Source: a virus. Taken from it: a DNA stretch of 46,607 nucleotides. Both the position numbers and the translations under genes were made by a program. The notes beneath the pieces were generated by a model. That model was not told the DNA's origin. It searched no databases and saw only the letters and a program-made list of their open reading frames with translations. This document shows, piece after piece, positions 9,102 through 20,100 of the stretch. The first letter of the stretch is position 1. Each line of letters opens with the position of its first letter. The DNA lies in IMG/VR virus record IMGVR_UViG_3300008448_008798, positions 1 through 46,607 of that record; one strand, 5' to 3'.

Positions 9102-10967
9102 ATGAAATATAGAGTAAAAATATTAAAAGCTCCTCAACAAGAAACAGAGGAAATGAAATATGGTGGTCAGCAAGGCTTTGGTCTTGATATTGGATCCCGT
9201 AGAATCTACACAGATTATACACCGGATCCATACACTACCGGTATATCAACTAATCTAGAGGCTGTTCCAAGAGATCAAGCTAATATAGAAGCTGAAAAAG
9301 GTGAAACTGCTCTTGTCCCTACACAAGATGGGTTAAGACATTTTAACATTGGTGGTAATAAACATGTAGATGGTGGAACTCCTTTGAATGTACCACAAGG
9401 AACATTTATATATTCAGACACTAAAAGAATGAAACTTGGCGGCTCTGTATTAGGAATGTTTGGTAAAAGTCCAAACTCTAAAAATAAATATACACCAGCT
9501 CAGTTAGCTAAACAGTATGATTTAAATAAATACACCGCTATTCTTAATGATCCTAATGCTGATCCTATAAAGAAAAGAACTGCTGAGCTTATGATTGAAA
9601 ATAATCAAAATAAGCTTGCCCAATTAGCTTTAGTACAAGAAGGTAAAAAAGGATATCCACAAGGAGTGCCTGCTATAGCAAAAGGATATGTAGAAAAGTT
9701 ACAATCTAAAATGCAACCAGAACAAGAAGAAATGGAAACTTCTGAAGAACCAGGTATGATGTATGGTGGCATGCATCAATATGGTGGTGGTTTAATGCAG
9801 TTTGATCCAGGTGGTTATGTACCTTATGGTGGTAATAAAATAGGAAGTGTATATAAAACAAATTATACACCAGAAGAAATTGCTAGCATTGCAAAAAGAA
9901 AAGGATATACTGGAGAAGCAGATAACTTAGCATTACAAAAATGGATTAATAAAACAGGTAAAAATATACCTGAAGATAGTAAAGTTGGTGATTTAACAAT
10001 GAGTGCTTTAAATTCTCTACCTAATGTAGATGCAAATTTAGAACCAATTAATCCTATCACTAATCCAACAGTTAGTCAACAAAAACCATTTAGTTTTCCA
10101 GCTATGGGACCTACGGCATCTTATCCTGGTGATCCTAATGACTATAAAGATAATAGCATAACTCCTGGTACAGCTACTGCTCAAAAGAGTAAAATTAAAT
10201 ATGGCTGGACTAATCCTGATAAGTTAGCTATGGCTAATGAATTATACAACTTAGGTAGCATTAAAAAATATACACCTTGGGCTCCGCCAACACCTAATAT
10301 GGTAACTGCTGATTATACTTTTTATTCTCCTGAAAGAGCTCTTGCTGAAAATGCAGGACTTGCAGCTGATATGGCTAGAGCAAATGCAATGTTATCTGGA
10401 CCAGCTAGTAGACTTGCTAATACAAGTTTATATGGTAAAGCAGCTGATTCAGCAGCAAGTATTATAGGTAAGTATGCTGGATTAAACACTAATATTGCTA
10501 ACACAGCTTCTGAAACAAATGCAACATTAGCAAATAAAGAAATGTTAATGGGCTGGCAACGTGCTAAAGATCTATATGATGCTGGTGTTATTTCTAACCA
10601 ACAATATGATAATGCAACAAGAGCTGCTAGAGCTGCTGCAGTTAAACAATATGGACAAGGTTGGAATAATGCTTCTACACTATACAATATGAATAGAACA
10701 GAAAGTCCTTATTATGCTATTGATCCTGCTACTGGTAAAATGGTATTCCATAGTCCAAGAGCTGAATCTGATTTCTATAGTGGTAAGTTTGGTCAACAAC
10801 AAGATCCATTAGCAATGTATGATCAATTAAGAAAAACATATGGTGATGAAAGAGCTTTAGAATTATGGAAGACGTTGTATGGTAGATCATCTAGTAGAGA
10901 TAAAACAACTACAACTACTAAAACAGCAACTGGTACAACCAGAAAGACAAGTTATGATGATGAATAG
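9102..10967 (+). CDS. Virion-associated protein with Gly-Gly motifs and peptidoglycan-binding-like segment (621 aa)
   Basis: The N-terminal region has a pattern common, as I remember it, in large virion proteins of Bacteroidota phages: E-A-E-K-G-E, then H-F-N-I-G-G, H-V-D-G-G, F-I-Y-S-D-T-K and L-G-G (about residues 65-115). Gly-Gly motifs recur at about 20, 115 and 220-250. A segment at about 253-307 (RKGYTGEADNLALQKWI...VGDLTMSALN) resembles peptidoglycan-binding domain 1. The second half is Ala-rich and helical in character (about 400-520), as in internal virion or ejection proteins. The end is a basic Thr/Lys/Arg tail and then DDE. It lies 19 bases after the 1253-aa gene and most likely works with it. 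The peptidoglycan-binding call is a guess from pattern only. Confidence 0.65.
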   Translation: MKYRVKILKAPQQETEEMKYGGQQGFGLDIGSRRIYTDYTPDPYTTGISTNLEAVPRDQANIEAEKGETALVPTQDGLRHFNIGGNKHVDGGTPLNVPQGTFIYSDTKRMKLGGSVLGMFGKSPNSKNKYTPAQLAKQYDLNKYTAILNDPNADPIKKRTAELMIENNQNKLAQLALVQEGKKGYPQGVPAIAKGYVEKLQSKMQPEQEEMETSEEPGMMYGGMHQYGGGLMQFDPGGYVPYGGNKIGSVYKTNYTPEEIASIAKRKGYTGEADNLALQKWINKTGKNIPEDSKVGDLTMSALNSLPNVDANLEPINPITNPTVSQQKPFSFPAMGPTASYPGDPNDYKDNSITPGTATAQKSKIKYGWTNPDKLAMANELYNLGSIKKYTPWAPPTPNMVTADYTFYSPERALAENAGLAADMARANAMLSGPASRLANTSLYGKAADSAASIIGKYAGLNTNIANTASETNATLANKEMLMGWQRAKDLYDAGVISNQQYDNATRAARAAAVKQYGQGWNNASTLYNMNRTESPYYAIDPATGKMVFHSPRAESDFYSGKFGQQQDPLAMYDQLRKTYGDERALELWKTLYGRSSSRDKTTTTTKTATGTTRKTSYDDE

Positions 10968-10974
10968 TAAGTTT

Positions 10975-10994
10975 AAACTAAATAAGTTTAGTTT
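10975..10994 (+). terminator. Weak AT-only hairpin between virion genes
   Basis: AAACTAAA (10975-10982), the loop TAAG and TTTAGTTT (10987-10994) form a perfect 8-bp stem directly after the stop at 10967, followed by CATTTTG. Only two stem pairs are G-C, so it may be a weak terminator, a processing site or chance. It sits just before candidate promoter copy B, which fits a border between transcription units. Confidence 0.3.
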
Positions 10995-11014
10995 CATTTT
11001 GTTAAACTTTTAAC

Positions 11015-11029
11015 GTATATTATTAATAG
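11015..11029 (+). promoter_or_regulatory. Candidate phage promoter motif (copy B)
   Basis: GTATATTATTAATAG lies 12 bases before the ATG at 11042, in a 74-base gap. Its first nine bases equal the copies at 5291 and 45950, and it ends with the same TAG. The gene is not coupled to its upstream neighbour, so a promoter here is reasonable. Confidence 0.4.
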
Positions 11030-11041
11030 AGACACCAATTT

Positions 11042-14000
11042 ATGGCTACATATTTACAAGGAGTAACAGACACAGGTTTAGAACCTATAGGTGTCAGCCC
11101 TAATTTCCCATACATGATGAATGCCTTGCAGAAAGCAACGGCAACATATGATGCTAATTTCAATAAAATAGCAGCAGGATACAGTAGTATTCTAAATGCC
11201 CCTATTACTAATACTGAAAGACTTAAACTTAGAGATGAATATTTAAATAAAGCTAAAGAACAAATTAAAAATTTAGCTGGGGCTGATTTATCTATACAAG
11301 CTAATGTAGAACAAGCAGATAATGTATATTCTCCATTTTGGCAAGATAAAGGTATGATTGCTGATATTAGTTGGACAAAACAGCAAGACAATGAGATTAG
11401 TAAGCAAATGTCAATGTTAAACTCTAATGATCCTAAGGAAAGAGAATTATATTCAAATATTCCTATGGATTTGATGAATTATAATAAGAACAAAGTTAAG
11501 AATGCTGATGTTAATGACATGTCTATTTATAACACTCCTGTTATAAAATCTACTCCTTTTTATAATCAAGGTAAAGATTTTATAGAGTGGATAAAAGCTA
11601 ATAACTATGAAATTAAATCTGTTAGAAACGGTGATGGTTATATAACTACTGTAACTAATGGTCCAGAAACTGTAGGTACATATTATGATTTATTTAGAAC
11701 TTTTGCTGGTAATAAATATGATCCACAAAATATGCTTACTGGGCAATACCAAACTAATCAAGGTATAAATGCTATTAAGAATGAGTATAAAAGAACTACT
11801 GGTCAAGATATAGATGATAAGCAAGCATTAACCATGCTTCCTCAGTTTTATAAAAATCAAACTGTAGAAACATTAAAAAATGCTAATAAGAATATAACAG
11901 AAAAGTTAGCTATATATAAAACACAAATGGAAGAAAAGCTTGCTGCTGATGATATGGAAGGTGCACAAGTTATTGCTAACAATGTTAAGTTATTAAGAAG
12001 TACATATAAAGAAAATGAAGATCATATAACTGCTTACAATAACCCTAATTCTGAAGAGTATCAAAATATTTTAAAAGGTATTAATAATGATCCTAATACT
12101 TATTTTGGCCGTTTATATGCAGATGCAGAAGCTATGAGAGCTGCAAAGGCTGCTGCTAATAAACAAACTTTGGAAATTAAAAAAGATGATGGTTATTGGG
12201 AAGCTAAAAAACTTCAGCAAGAATGGGCTATACATACTGATGATAAAGCAATAAAAATTGCTGAAATAAAAAAAGATTATGATTTAGCAGCTATTAAAGG
12301 AACAAGTAAAAAAACATTAGGTACTGGAAAAAGTTCTTTAGATAGTGATAATGATGGTACACCAGATGTATTAGAAAATATTGTTCCTACTGTTAATCCA
12401 TCAAAAATTTCTTATTTATTAGAGGATCCTTTTAATAAGTTTGAAAGTATGATGATGAATATTAAAAATGATGCATTAGCAAATAGTTATAGCACCTTTA
12501 CAACTAGTTCACCAGCAATGGATAAGATCATTTTATCTAGACAAGCTGATGCTATTTATAGTGCTATTAAAACTAATAATTATAGTAGTGATAATTATAA
12601 GCAAGCTTTTAATGCAGTTAAAGAAAATTTAAAAAAGCAAGGAGTTGATGTTTCTAAAATAAACGGACCTTATGCTTTAATGAATGCTGCTTCTAGTAAA
12701 TATCTTACAGATGCTGCTAACATTATTGATTTAGCTAGCAGACCTGAAAATGCTGGTAATAAAGATTTACAAAAGCAAGCTCAAGATGAACTTAAAAAGT
12801 ATGTAGATTTACAAAAAGCTCAAACTGAGTTGAATAATGCATATGCTAATGAGCAAGCTTATCAAAAAGAACTTACAAATAATTTAAGTAAAAAACAGTT
12901 TGAGAATACAAGTACAGCTTTATATAGATATAAGTTAGGCAATGACTATAAAGTAGTTACGGCTCCTAACTTAATGACAGACTTTAAAATAAATAATGCA
13001 ACTGCCTCAGCAATACTTGAAGGCAAAGTAGAAGTTAAAGAAGGTTTAAGTCCTGAAGCTGCTAGAGATTTTGCTGAATATAAACAAGAAAATGATGTAT
13101 CTCCAGCTGAAGCTGCACAATGGTATAATGAAAATAAAGGTTATACATATTTAGTAAAAGAAAATGGTAAATTGCATGATGTAACTGCTGTTATATCTAA
13201 ACTTAACGGTGTACAAAACGGCTATGAATATAATAAAAACTTAATGGTTGGATTTAAAGACCGTGTTAAGAATGGTAAAGAAACATTAAGCAAAACACTT
13301 AATTTCCCTAATCAACAATATTATAAAGATATTGCTGGTCAACAAGGAGTTACTCTTACATATACAGCTGTAGAAAATAAACCTGATGTTGCAGATAATA
13401 TAGCTAGAGATGCATTTACAGGGCAAAAGATAGAAATGATTAATGATAAAAGAACTATTGTAAATGCTGGTAATAGTGATCAACAAGATGCTGCTAATAG
13501 TTTAATAGATCTTATATCTGGTAATCCTACCACTAATTTGGCTACTGTAAACTTATATCCTATTTCTCCTGGTGATCCAAGTAAAAGAGCTATAGGTTTA
13601 AAGTATGATTTGACAAAGTTTACTAAAGAACAACTAAAAAATATTACTGTTGAAAACTTACCACAAGGTGGAGAAATTATTATACAATTAAATGCTGATG
13701 CAGAAGTAGCTAATTTTCCGAGAATTACAGATAGAGGTTTTTATAATTTGATAGCAAGTACAAATACTGATATATCAAAACCTGCTATTGTACAAGATCC
13801 AGTTGAAGAAAAAGCTGGACTTAAATATGCTATGTATAAAAGACAAGATGGAAAAATCATGTTTAATACCGGTGTAAGAATAGCTGTTCTTAATAATGAC
13901 AAAACATCCTACAGTTATAAATGGATGGATGCTACTGACCCATCTAGAGAATATAACCCTAATGTGTTTTCAGAAATGCCTAATACGGTTAGTATTGATG

Positions 14001-14143
14001 AATTCATACCTAACATTAGAGCAAACAGTATAGATAATATGGCAACTAACTTCCAAATTATTAATTCTGTGGTTCCTCCTAAAGATGTAACTACCACAAT
14101 TCCTTTAGATAAAAAAGCTGAATATCGTAGGGTTTTTGAATAA
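11042..14143 (+). CDS. Large internal virion (cargo-type) protein of unknown function (1033 aa)
   Basis: I do not recognise a full-length family. The protein is hydrophilic, rich in Asn, Lys, Ala and Tyr, with long predicted-helical stretches (about 255-420 and 530-640), no signal peptide and no clear membrane segment. At residues 434-442 it has D-S-D-N-D-G-T-P-D, the shape of a calcium-binding loop of the thrombospondin type 3 or dockerin kind. This follows a Lys/Ser-rich linker and may mark a domain border. It lies between the 621-aa protein and the polymerase protein, where crAss-like phages keep proteins packed inside the capsid or tail, so a cargo or ejection protein is the likely role. 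That assignment rests on position and size only. It has its own upstream gap with a candidate promoter. Confidence 0.6.
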   Translation: MATYLQGVTDTGLEPIGVSPNFPYMMNALQKATATYDANFNKIAAGYSSILNAPITNTERLKLRDEYLNKAKEQIKNLAGADLSIQANVEQADNVYSPFWQDKGMIADISWTKQQDNEISKQMSMLNSNDPKERELYSNIPMDLMNYNKNKVKNADVNDMSIYNTPVIKSTPFYNQGKDFIEWIKANNYEIKSVRNGDGYITTVTNGPETVGTYYDLFRTFAGNKYDPQNMLTGQYQTNQGINAIKNEYKRTTGQDIDDKQALTMLPQFYKNQTVETLKNANKNITEKLAIYKTQMEEKLAADDMEGAQVIANNVKLLRSTYKENEDHITAYNNPNSEEYQNILKGINNDPNTYFGRLYADAEAMRAAKAAANKQTLEIKKDDGYWEAKKLQQEWAIHTDDKAIKIAEIKKDYDLAAIKGTSKKTLGTGKSSLDSDNDGTPDVLENIVPTVNPSKISYLLEDPFNKFESMMMNIKNDALANSYSTFTTSSPAMDKIILSRQADAIYSAIKTNNYSSDNYKQAFNAVKENLKKQGVDVSKINGPYALMNAASSKYLTDAANIIDLASRPENAGNKDLQKQAQDELKKYVDLQKAQTELNNAYANEQAYQKELTNNLSKKQFENTSTALYRYKLGNDYKVVTAPNLMTDFKINNATASAILEGKVEVKEGLSPEAARDFAEYKQENDVSPAEAAQWYNENKGYTYLVKENGKLHDVTAVISKLNGVQNGYEYNKNLMVGFKDRVKNGKETLSKTLNFPNQQYYKDIAGQQGVTLTYTAVENKPDVADNIARDAFTGQKIEMINDKRTIVNAGNSDQQDAANSLIDLISGNPTTNLATVNLYPISPGDPSKRAIGLKYDLTKFTKEQLKNITVENLPQGGEIIIQLNADAEVANFPRITDRGFYNLIASTNTDISKPAIVQDPVEEKAGLKYAMYKRQDGKIMFNTGVRIAVLNNDKTSYSYKWMDATDPSREYNPNVFSEMPNTVSIDEFIPNIRANSIDNMATNFQIINSVVPPKDVTTTIPLDKKAEYRRVFE

Positions 14144-14149
14144 TAATTA

Positions 14150-14164
14150 GTAACTTTGTAATAG
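14150..14164 (+). promoter_or_regulatory. Candidate promoter before the polymerase gene
   Basis: GTAACTTTGTAATAG begins 36 bases before the ATG at 14186. It contains TAACTTTG (14151-14158), a fit to the Bacteroidota -7 box TAnnTTTG, and also matches motif copy B at 11 of 15 positions. There is no TTTG at the usual -33 distance. It may be a host-type promoter or a variant of the phage motif. Confidence 0.35.
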
Positions 14165-14185
14165 ACACATACACATTAGATTTTT

Positions 14186-17100
14186 ATGGCTGATAACAAT
14201 ATAACTGTACCTGGAGTTTTTGATAAAATACTTGACACTGGTGCTAATGTACCTGATTTGTCTACTGGCATACAAGGAGTTCCTGACTACCAATATTTTG
14301 GTTCAGATTCTTTAAATCTTAGAATGCCTTCTTTTGGTAATTCTATGCCTGCCATATCTAATAACAATCCAGTTGCAGATGGTATTAAAAATATGTTTGC
14401 TCAACAACCAAGTTTTAATACTTTAGGTCAATCTACTGAGTTCAATCCTGAACAAGTTAATATAAATAGATATAAAGCTTCTCCTGACTTTTTTAAGTTA
14501 GGTGTTAGTTTAACTGATAATAATGAAGAAATTTATGGTCAAAACCAATCTTGGAGTGAGGTTTTAGGTAATGGTATTACCGGAATGAGAAACCTTGCTT
14601 ACAATGGTTTTGTGGATAATGTAAGAGGTTGGGGACGTTTAACCGATGCATTAATATCATGGGATTGGAGCAAACTGCATGGTGATGCTGCATCTATGAT
14701 GGAATTGGATAATAACATGAAAAAAATCATGAATGACAATCCAATTTATGCTACAGAAAAAGGAACAGAAACATTTTGGAATAGAGAAACATTTGGTAAT
14801 TTTTTACAACAATCGGGTTTTACTGTTGGAGCTCTTGCTGAAATAGTTGCTGAACAAGCAATTACAAAAGCTATTGAAGGTGGTTTAGCAATGAGTGGTA
14901 TTGGAGCAGGTGCTGCAGCTACTATAGAAGCTGCTGAAGATATTAGTACTACAGCTAAAGTTGGTAGACTTGCAAGTTTTTTCAGTAAATCAAAAGAGTT
15001 TTTTGATGCTGCTAAAAACTTTAAAGCATTAAAAGCAGCAGGTGATATATGGAAAAGTGAGTCTGCAGTTAAAGCAATCATGAGTGGTGTTGGTGATGTA
15101 AGCATGCAAATTGCTAAACGTTTACCAGTTGTAGACTTAGGATTAGAAATGTACAGAGCTGGTAAGGCTGGAGGCACTGCAATGGAATTAACCAAGATTG
15201 GTGTTGGTGGAGTAAAAAGATTATTAAGTGAATCAAACTTTGCATTCACTGAAGCAAGAATGGAAGCTGCCGGAACTTACACTGATTTAGTAAATCAAAT
15301 GAATGCTGACTACTATAATAGAAATGGTCAGTATGCACAAGGATCTGATTTAGAAGCTATTAATCAAAAAGCTATGAAAGCTGCTGATGGTAACTTCAAC
15401 TTTAATAGTGCTATATTATTTACTTCTAACCGTATAATGTTTAACAACCTTTTCAAAGGAAGTAAAGCAACATCTAAAATGCTTAGTGCATTTGGTGAAC
15501 AATTAGAAGATGGTAGCATTAAAGTACTTGGTAAAATAAACGGCCGTACAACTGCACAATTATATAAAAGTGCAATAAAAGATTTTGGTCAAATATCAGC
15601 TGACTTTGGTAGAACAAAAGCATTAACTGTTGCCGGTAAAAGCATCATGGCTAGTGCATTAAACTTTGAAGTTATAGAAGGTATTCAAGAGTTATTACAA
15701 GAAGGTTCAAATGAATACTTTAAGGATTACTACATGGATGCTTATAAAGCAACCTACAATCCATTAATCCAACCTGATAGTGAAAAGAGTTTAGATGAGG
15801 CAATAGAGTCTCAAAAAAGTATGCAAGGGTTGAAAACTTTTGCATCTGGTGCTTTAACTGGTATGTTAATACATGGTCCTACCGTATTGGTAACCAAGTC
15901 TTTAGAAAAAGCTTCAGATAAAATCACTACATATAGTGATACTAAAAATCTCACTCCTGAAAAGAAAGCTGAGTATTTAAAAAATAAAGCTGAGAGAGAA
16001 TCTGCAGGAGAAGAGTTTAGAAATAACTTTAATGCCATAGCAAAAGATCCTAGTAAGTTCTTTGGTGAGCATGTTAGAAATTACAATGTTCAAAAAGAAG
16101 GTGCTGCAGCATTATCATTAGCAGCTAAGCTTGGAGATAAATTTGCATATGAAAATGTCCGTACAGACATGATGCATAACATATTAATTCAAGCTGTAGC
16201 AAACAACACTCATGAAGCTTTAGTTGATACAATGAGATCTTATGGTCAGAATATGACTAAAGAAGAATTTGAACAAGCATTTGTTGGTATGGATTATACA
16301 GCAGCTAACAAGAAAACTGCTGAAGATTATGTAGGTAGAGTTGCTGATTCTATTGAATCTTATGTAAATACAAGAGGAAAATTAGTTGCTAAGTATGGTC
16401 ATATAGCAAATCCAAATAAGTATAAGTTTGGATCAAAAGAATGGCTTGATGAAAGTATTAAGTTTAAAACATTAAACAACTACATTGACATCTTAGCAGG
16501 TAATGAATTTAAAGCTGCTGATGCATTAAACCGTAATATTGCTTTATTCCAAAAAGCTGCAGCTAACAAAAACTTAGGTTCATCTTTAGCAGCTGCTTTC
16601 CAAATCTTAGGATCTGAAAGAAACATGCAACAAGAAATGGCTGTTCTTAAAGCTGAGTTAGCTAACAAGAAAAGTCAACTTGATGCAGCTACTAATGCAG
16701 ATGATAAAGCATCTATCCAAAAAGAGATGGATCTTAAACAAGAACAACTTGATGCATTAAACAGTTGGAATGCTAATAAAGAAAATGTTACAGATGGTAA
16801 CAAACAAGAAACTTTTGAGGCTTTCAAAAAGTATGTTGAAATAAAAAATAGAGAAGCAGGTAAAGATCAGACTATTAATATACAAGATATTGAAGATCAT
16901 TACCTTGACTTTGTAGATTATATTAAACTTAATGCAAAAGCTCAAGAACACACTGATGCTTTAAACTTCTTAAGTAACCCTGAAAACTTTAAAAATATTC
17001 ATGACCGTTTACAAAATGGTGCTAAAGATGCATACTTTGAATTATTAAAAGATGCTGGTTATGAGTATGTTAAAAAGAATAGTGTAGATAAAAACAAGCA

Positions 17101-20100
17101 CTTTATCATACAAGCTCATGGTTATTATGCCGTATATTCTCCAGAAGGAAAATTAGTTGGTATATCTGATAATCAAGAAGATGCAAATAAAATAAAGAAT
17201 GATAGAGATGCAGCATTAGCTGAAAATCCAGATCTTAATAAAAATACTGTTGATATAACTTACACTACTGCTAGTGGTGAAACCAAAACATACCAAGTAA
17301 ATGAAGGTGATGTTTATGTAGGTAATTTATATAAATCTACAAAATACTCTGGTGTTAAACCTGTCACTTTATTTAATAATGACAGAGTTAAGATTGTTAG
17401 TATATCTGATGATGGTAAATCTGTAACTATCAAAGTTAACCAAGAAGAACCTAAAGTTATAGATGCTAATGAGTTAGCTCAAATAATGTTTGAAAACAAA
17501 TGGAGAAAGTATGAAACATTAAATTCTGATCAAAAGTTATATTTAATATTAAGAAATTCTAAAATAGAATACCGTGTTATTAAAAGAGATGCAAAAGGTA
17601 AACTTGTTAAGAATAAAAATGGTAAGTATGAAACTATTGAAGTGACTGGTAGAGTTACTTTAGATAAGAAAACCAAACAAAACTTAATGTTTACATATAT
17701 TGATCCAGCAAGTGGTAAAATAATAGATGTAGATTATAAACAAAAGCATGTAATTGAAACAACAGAACTTAAAGCTATTCTTAAAGATGAAGAAGAAATT
17801 TTAAAAGAACAGGAGAAAAAAATAGCTGAGAAGTTTACAAAACAACAACAGTATTTATCTAATCTTATATCTCAAGTTGAAGCTGAGCTTAATACTATGC
17901 AAGCTCAAAGAGATAATAATGAAAAAGAATTTGAGGCTTTACAACAAGAACTTGAAGATTTAAATAATAAAGTGGCTGAGGCTGCTGCATATATACAAGC
18001 TAATCCATATGTAAGAGGTAGAAAATCTAATGCTTACAAACAAATGGAAGAGCTTGTTGCTACACTTCCTGCTACTATTGAACAAAAAGAGAAGCAGTTA
18101 GAAATGTTAGCAAAAGAAAAAGAAAATCTTTCTAACATATTAGAAGCTTTAAATCAAGCAAGTGAAACTTATTATAGTGGTTTAATTGAATTAGAAGAAA
18201 CAGAAACACCGTTTTTAGCGGATGAAACTGGAACTCTTTATGGTAATGAGCAAGAACAGCTTGATAATGTTGAGCAAACAAGAATAACTACAAGATTTAC
18301 AGCTGACCAGTTAACTAAAATGATTGGTGATACAGAGGCTGAGATTGATGCTATAGATGAAAGAGTTAAATACTTAACTTCTCATATAGATAATATAAAG
18401 TCTTTATTAAAAACTGTATTAAGCTATAAAGATGTAGTAGATGCATTAATGGATATTACTGACCGTGACATGTTACGTAATCAGTTAAAATTAATGGAAA
18501 GTCAATCTTCTGATGATCCTGCTAAAATGCAGCTTATTAAAGCTATCCGTACAGGATTGGCTAAAGGTGAAAAAGGTATTGAAGCACAATATCTTTTAGA
18601 GTTAATGAACCGTTATAAAGAGTTTAATAATGAGTTTGAAAATTTGATTAAAGAAAGAGATGTGTTAGCTCCTAAGTTATTCAGACTTAAACAATCATTA
18701 GAACAACAAAATGCTGCTGACTCATTAAAAGAAAGAATAGACTTCTTAAAGTTTATTCAAGAAGGTTTAATGAATGAATATAAAAGAGGTAAAACAACTG
18801 TTCAACCTACAACAAGTTCAAGTGATGCTGAGCATAATCTATTAACAAATCCATCAGATCAAGAAATTAGTAATGAAGATGGTGTGTTTGACTATGATGT
18901 TAAAAAGCCTTTATTAGCTGTTAATAGTTTATATGTAACTACCGGTAAGCACTTTGTTGATGATGCTGATACTCAAGTTAATGAGGAAAGTGGTAATGCA
19001 AGATTCTTTAAGTTTTCTCAATCAGTAGACTTAGCTAATTCCAATTATTTCTTTTTACCAATAACTGTAGCTAATGATACTTACGGAATAACAAGATCTG
19101 ATTTATATGCAGATGATATTAAACTTGTTGCTGTTAAATTACAAGACGGTGTATATAAGTTTGTAGATGAAAATGGTGAAGTATTAGAAAACCCTACAAA
19201 AGATAACATGATCTATACTTCTATGAGAGGTAATGATAAAATGTTAGGATCAGATGTAGCAGCCGCAGTTGACTATGTAAAAAGTACATTTACCACAAAA
19301 GGATTTACAGATGCTGAAATAGCTCAAGAAATAGCTAAGTATAAAGCATTTAGAGAAGCAATCAAAACTGCTCCTGCAGATAGCCCTATGTACTTACCTA
19401 TTAAAGGTAAAACTAAAGGTATAGCTGTTATTCTTCCTAAAGATGCTGCAACTGGTCTACCTCAAGAATTATCTTTAGAAGGTAGATTAATTCAACCTGG
19501 CACTACGGATTTCATGAATATGAAACACCCTGATGGTCAAAGTATAAGAATATTTATATCTACTGCAAAAAGTGTTAAAATAGGTGTTAAACCTGGCCGT
19601 TTAGTAATGATGAAAGCAGACGGTACTGTATTTAGAGTGTTTAACCGTCAAGCTACTGAAGCTGAAAAAGATAACTTTATTGAGCTTTTAAAAATGCTTA
19701 CAGGTTTATATGGCCGTAAAGCTGATAGTTTATCACGTCAAGAAAAACAAAATTTAAATGACATATTAAGTTATTTAACTGGCTTTACACATTGGACAAC
19801 TACGGATAGTGAAAGTAAAAGTGCTAATAGATTTTATATTAGTTCTCAAGATGGTATGCTATATAAAGGAAATAAAGGTATTCCATTTACTGTAGCAAGT
19901 ATAGAAGAAAATAAAGCTGATTTAGTCAGTGGTTTATATCATCAAGTTAATAATAAGTTGTTACTAAGTGATAAACAATTTGTTCAACCTATTGTAAAAA
20001 ATGGTAAACTTTCTGTAGAAGAATATAAAAACTACAGTGAATATGTATTAAGTGATAAAAATGCTAATGGTAATGACCGTCAGTTAGGCCCTGCTGTAGT

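Noticed and set aside
14746-15249. Open minus-strand frame opposite the polymerase gene
   Set aside because: It mirrors an Ala-rich part of the clear polymerase protein and has no independent signal.
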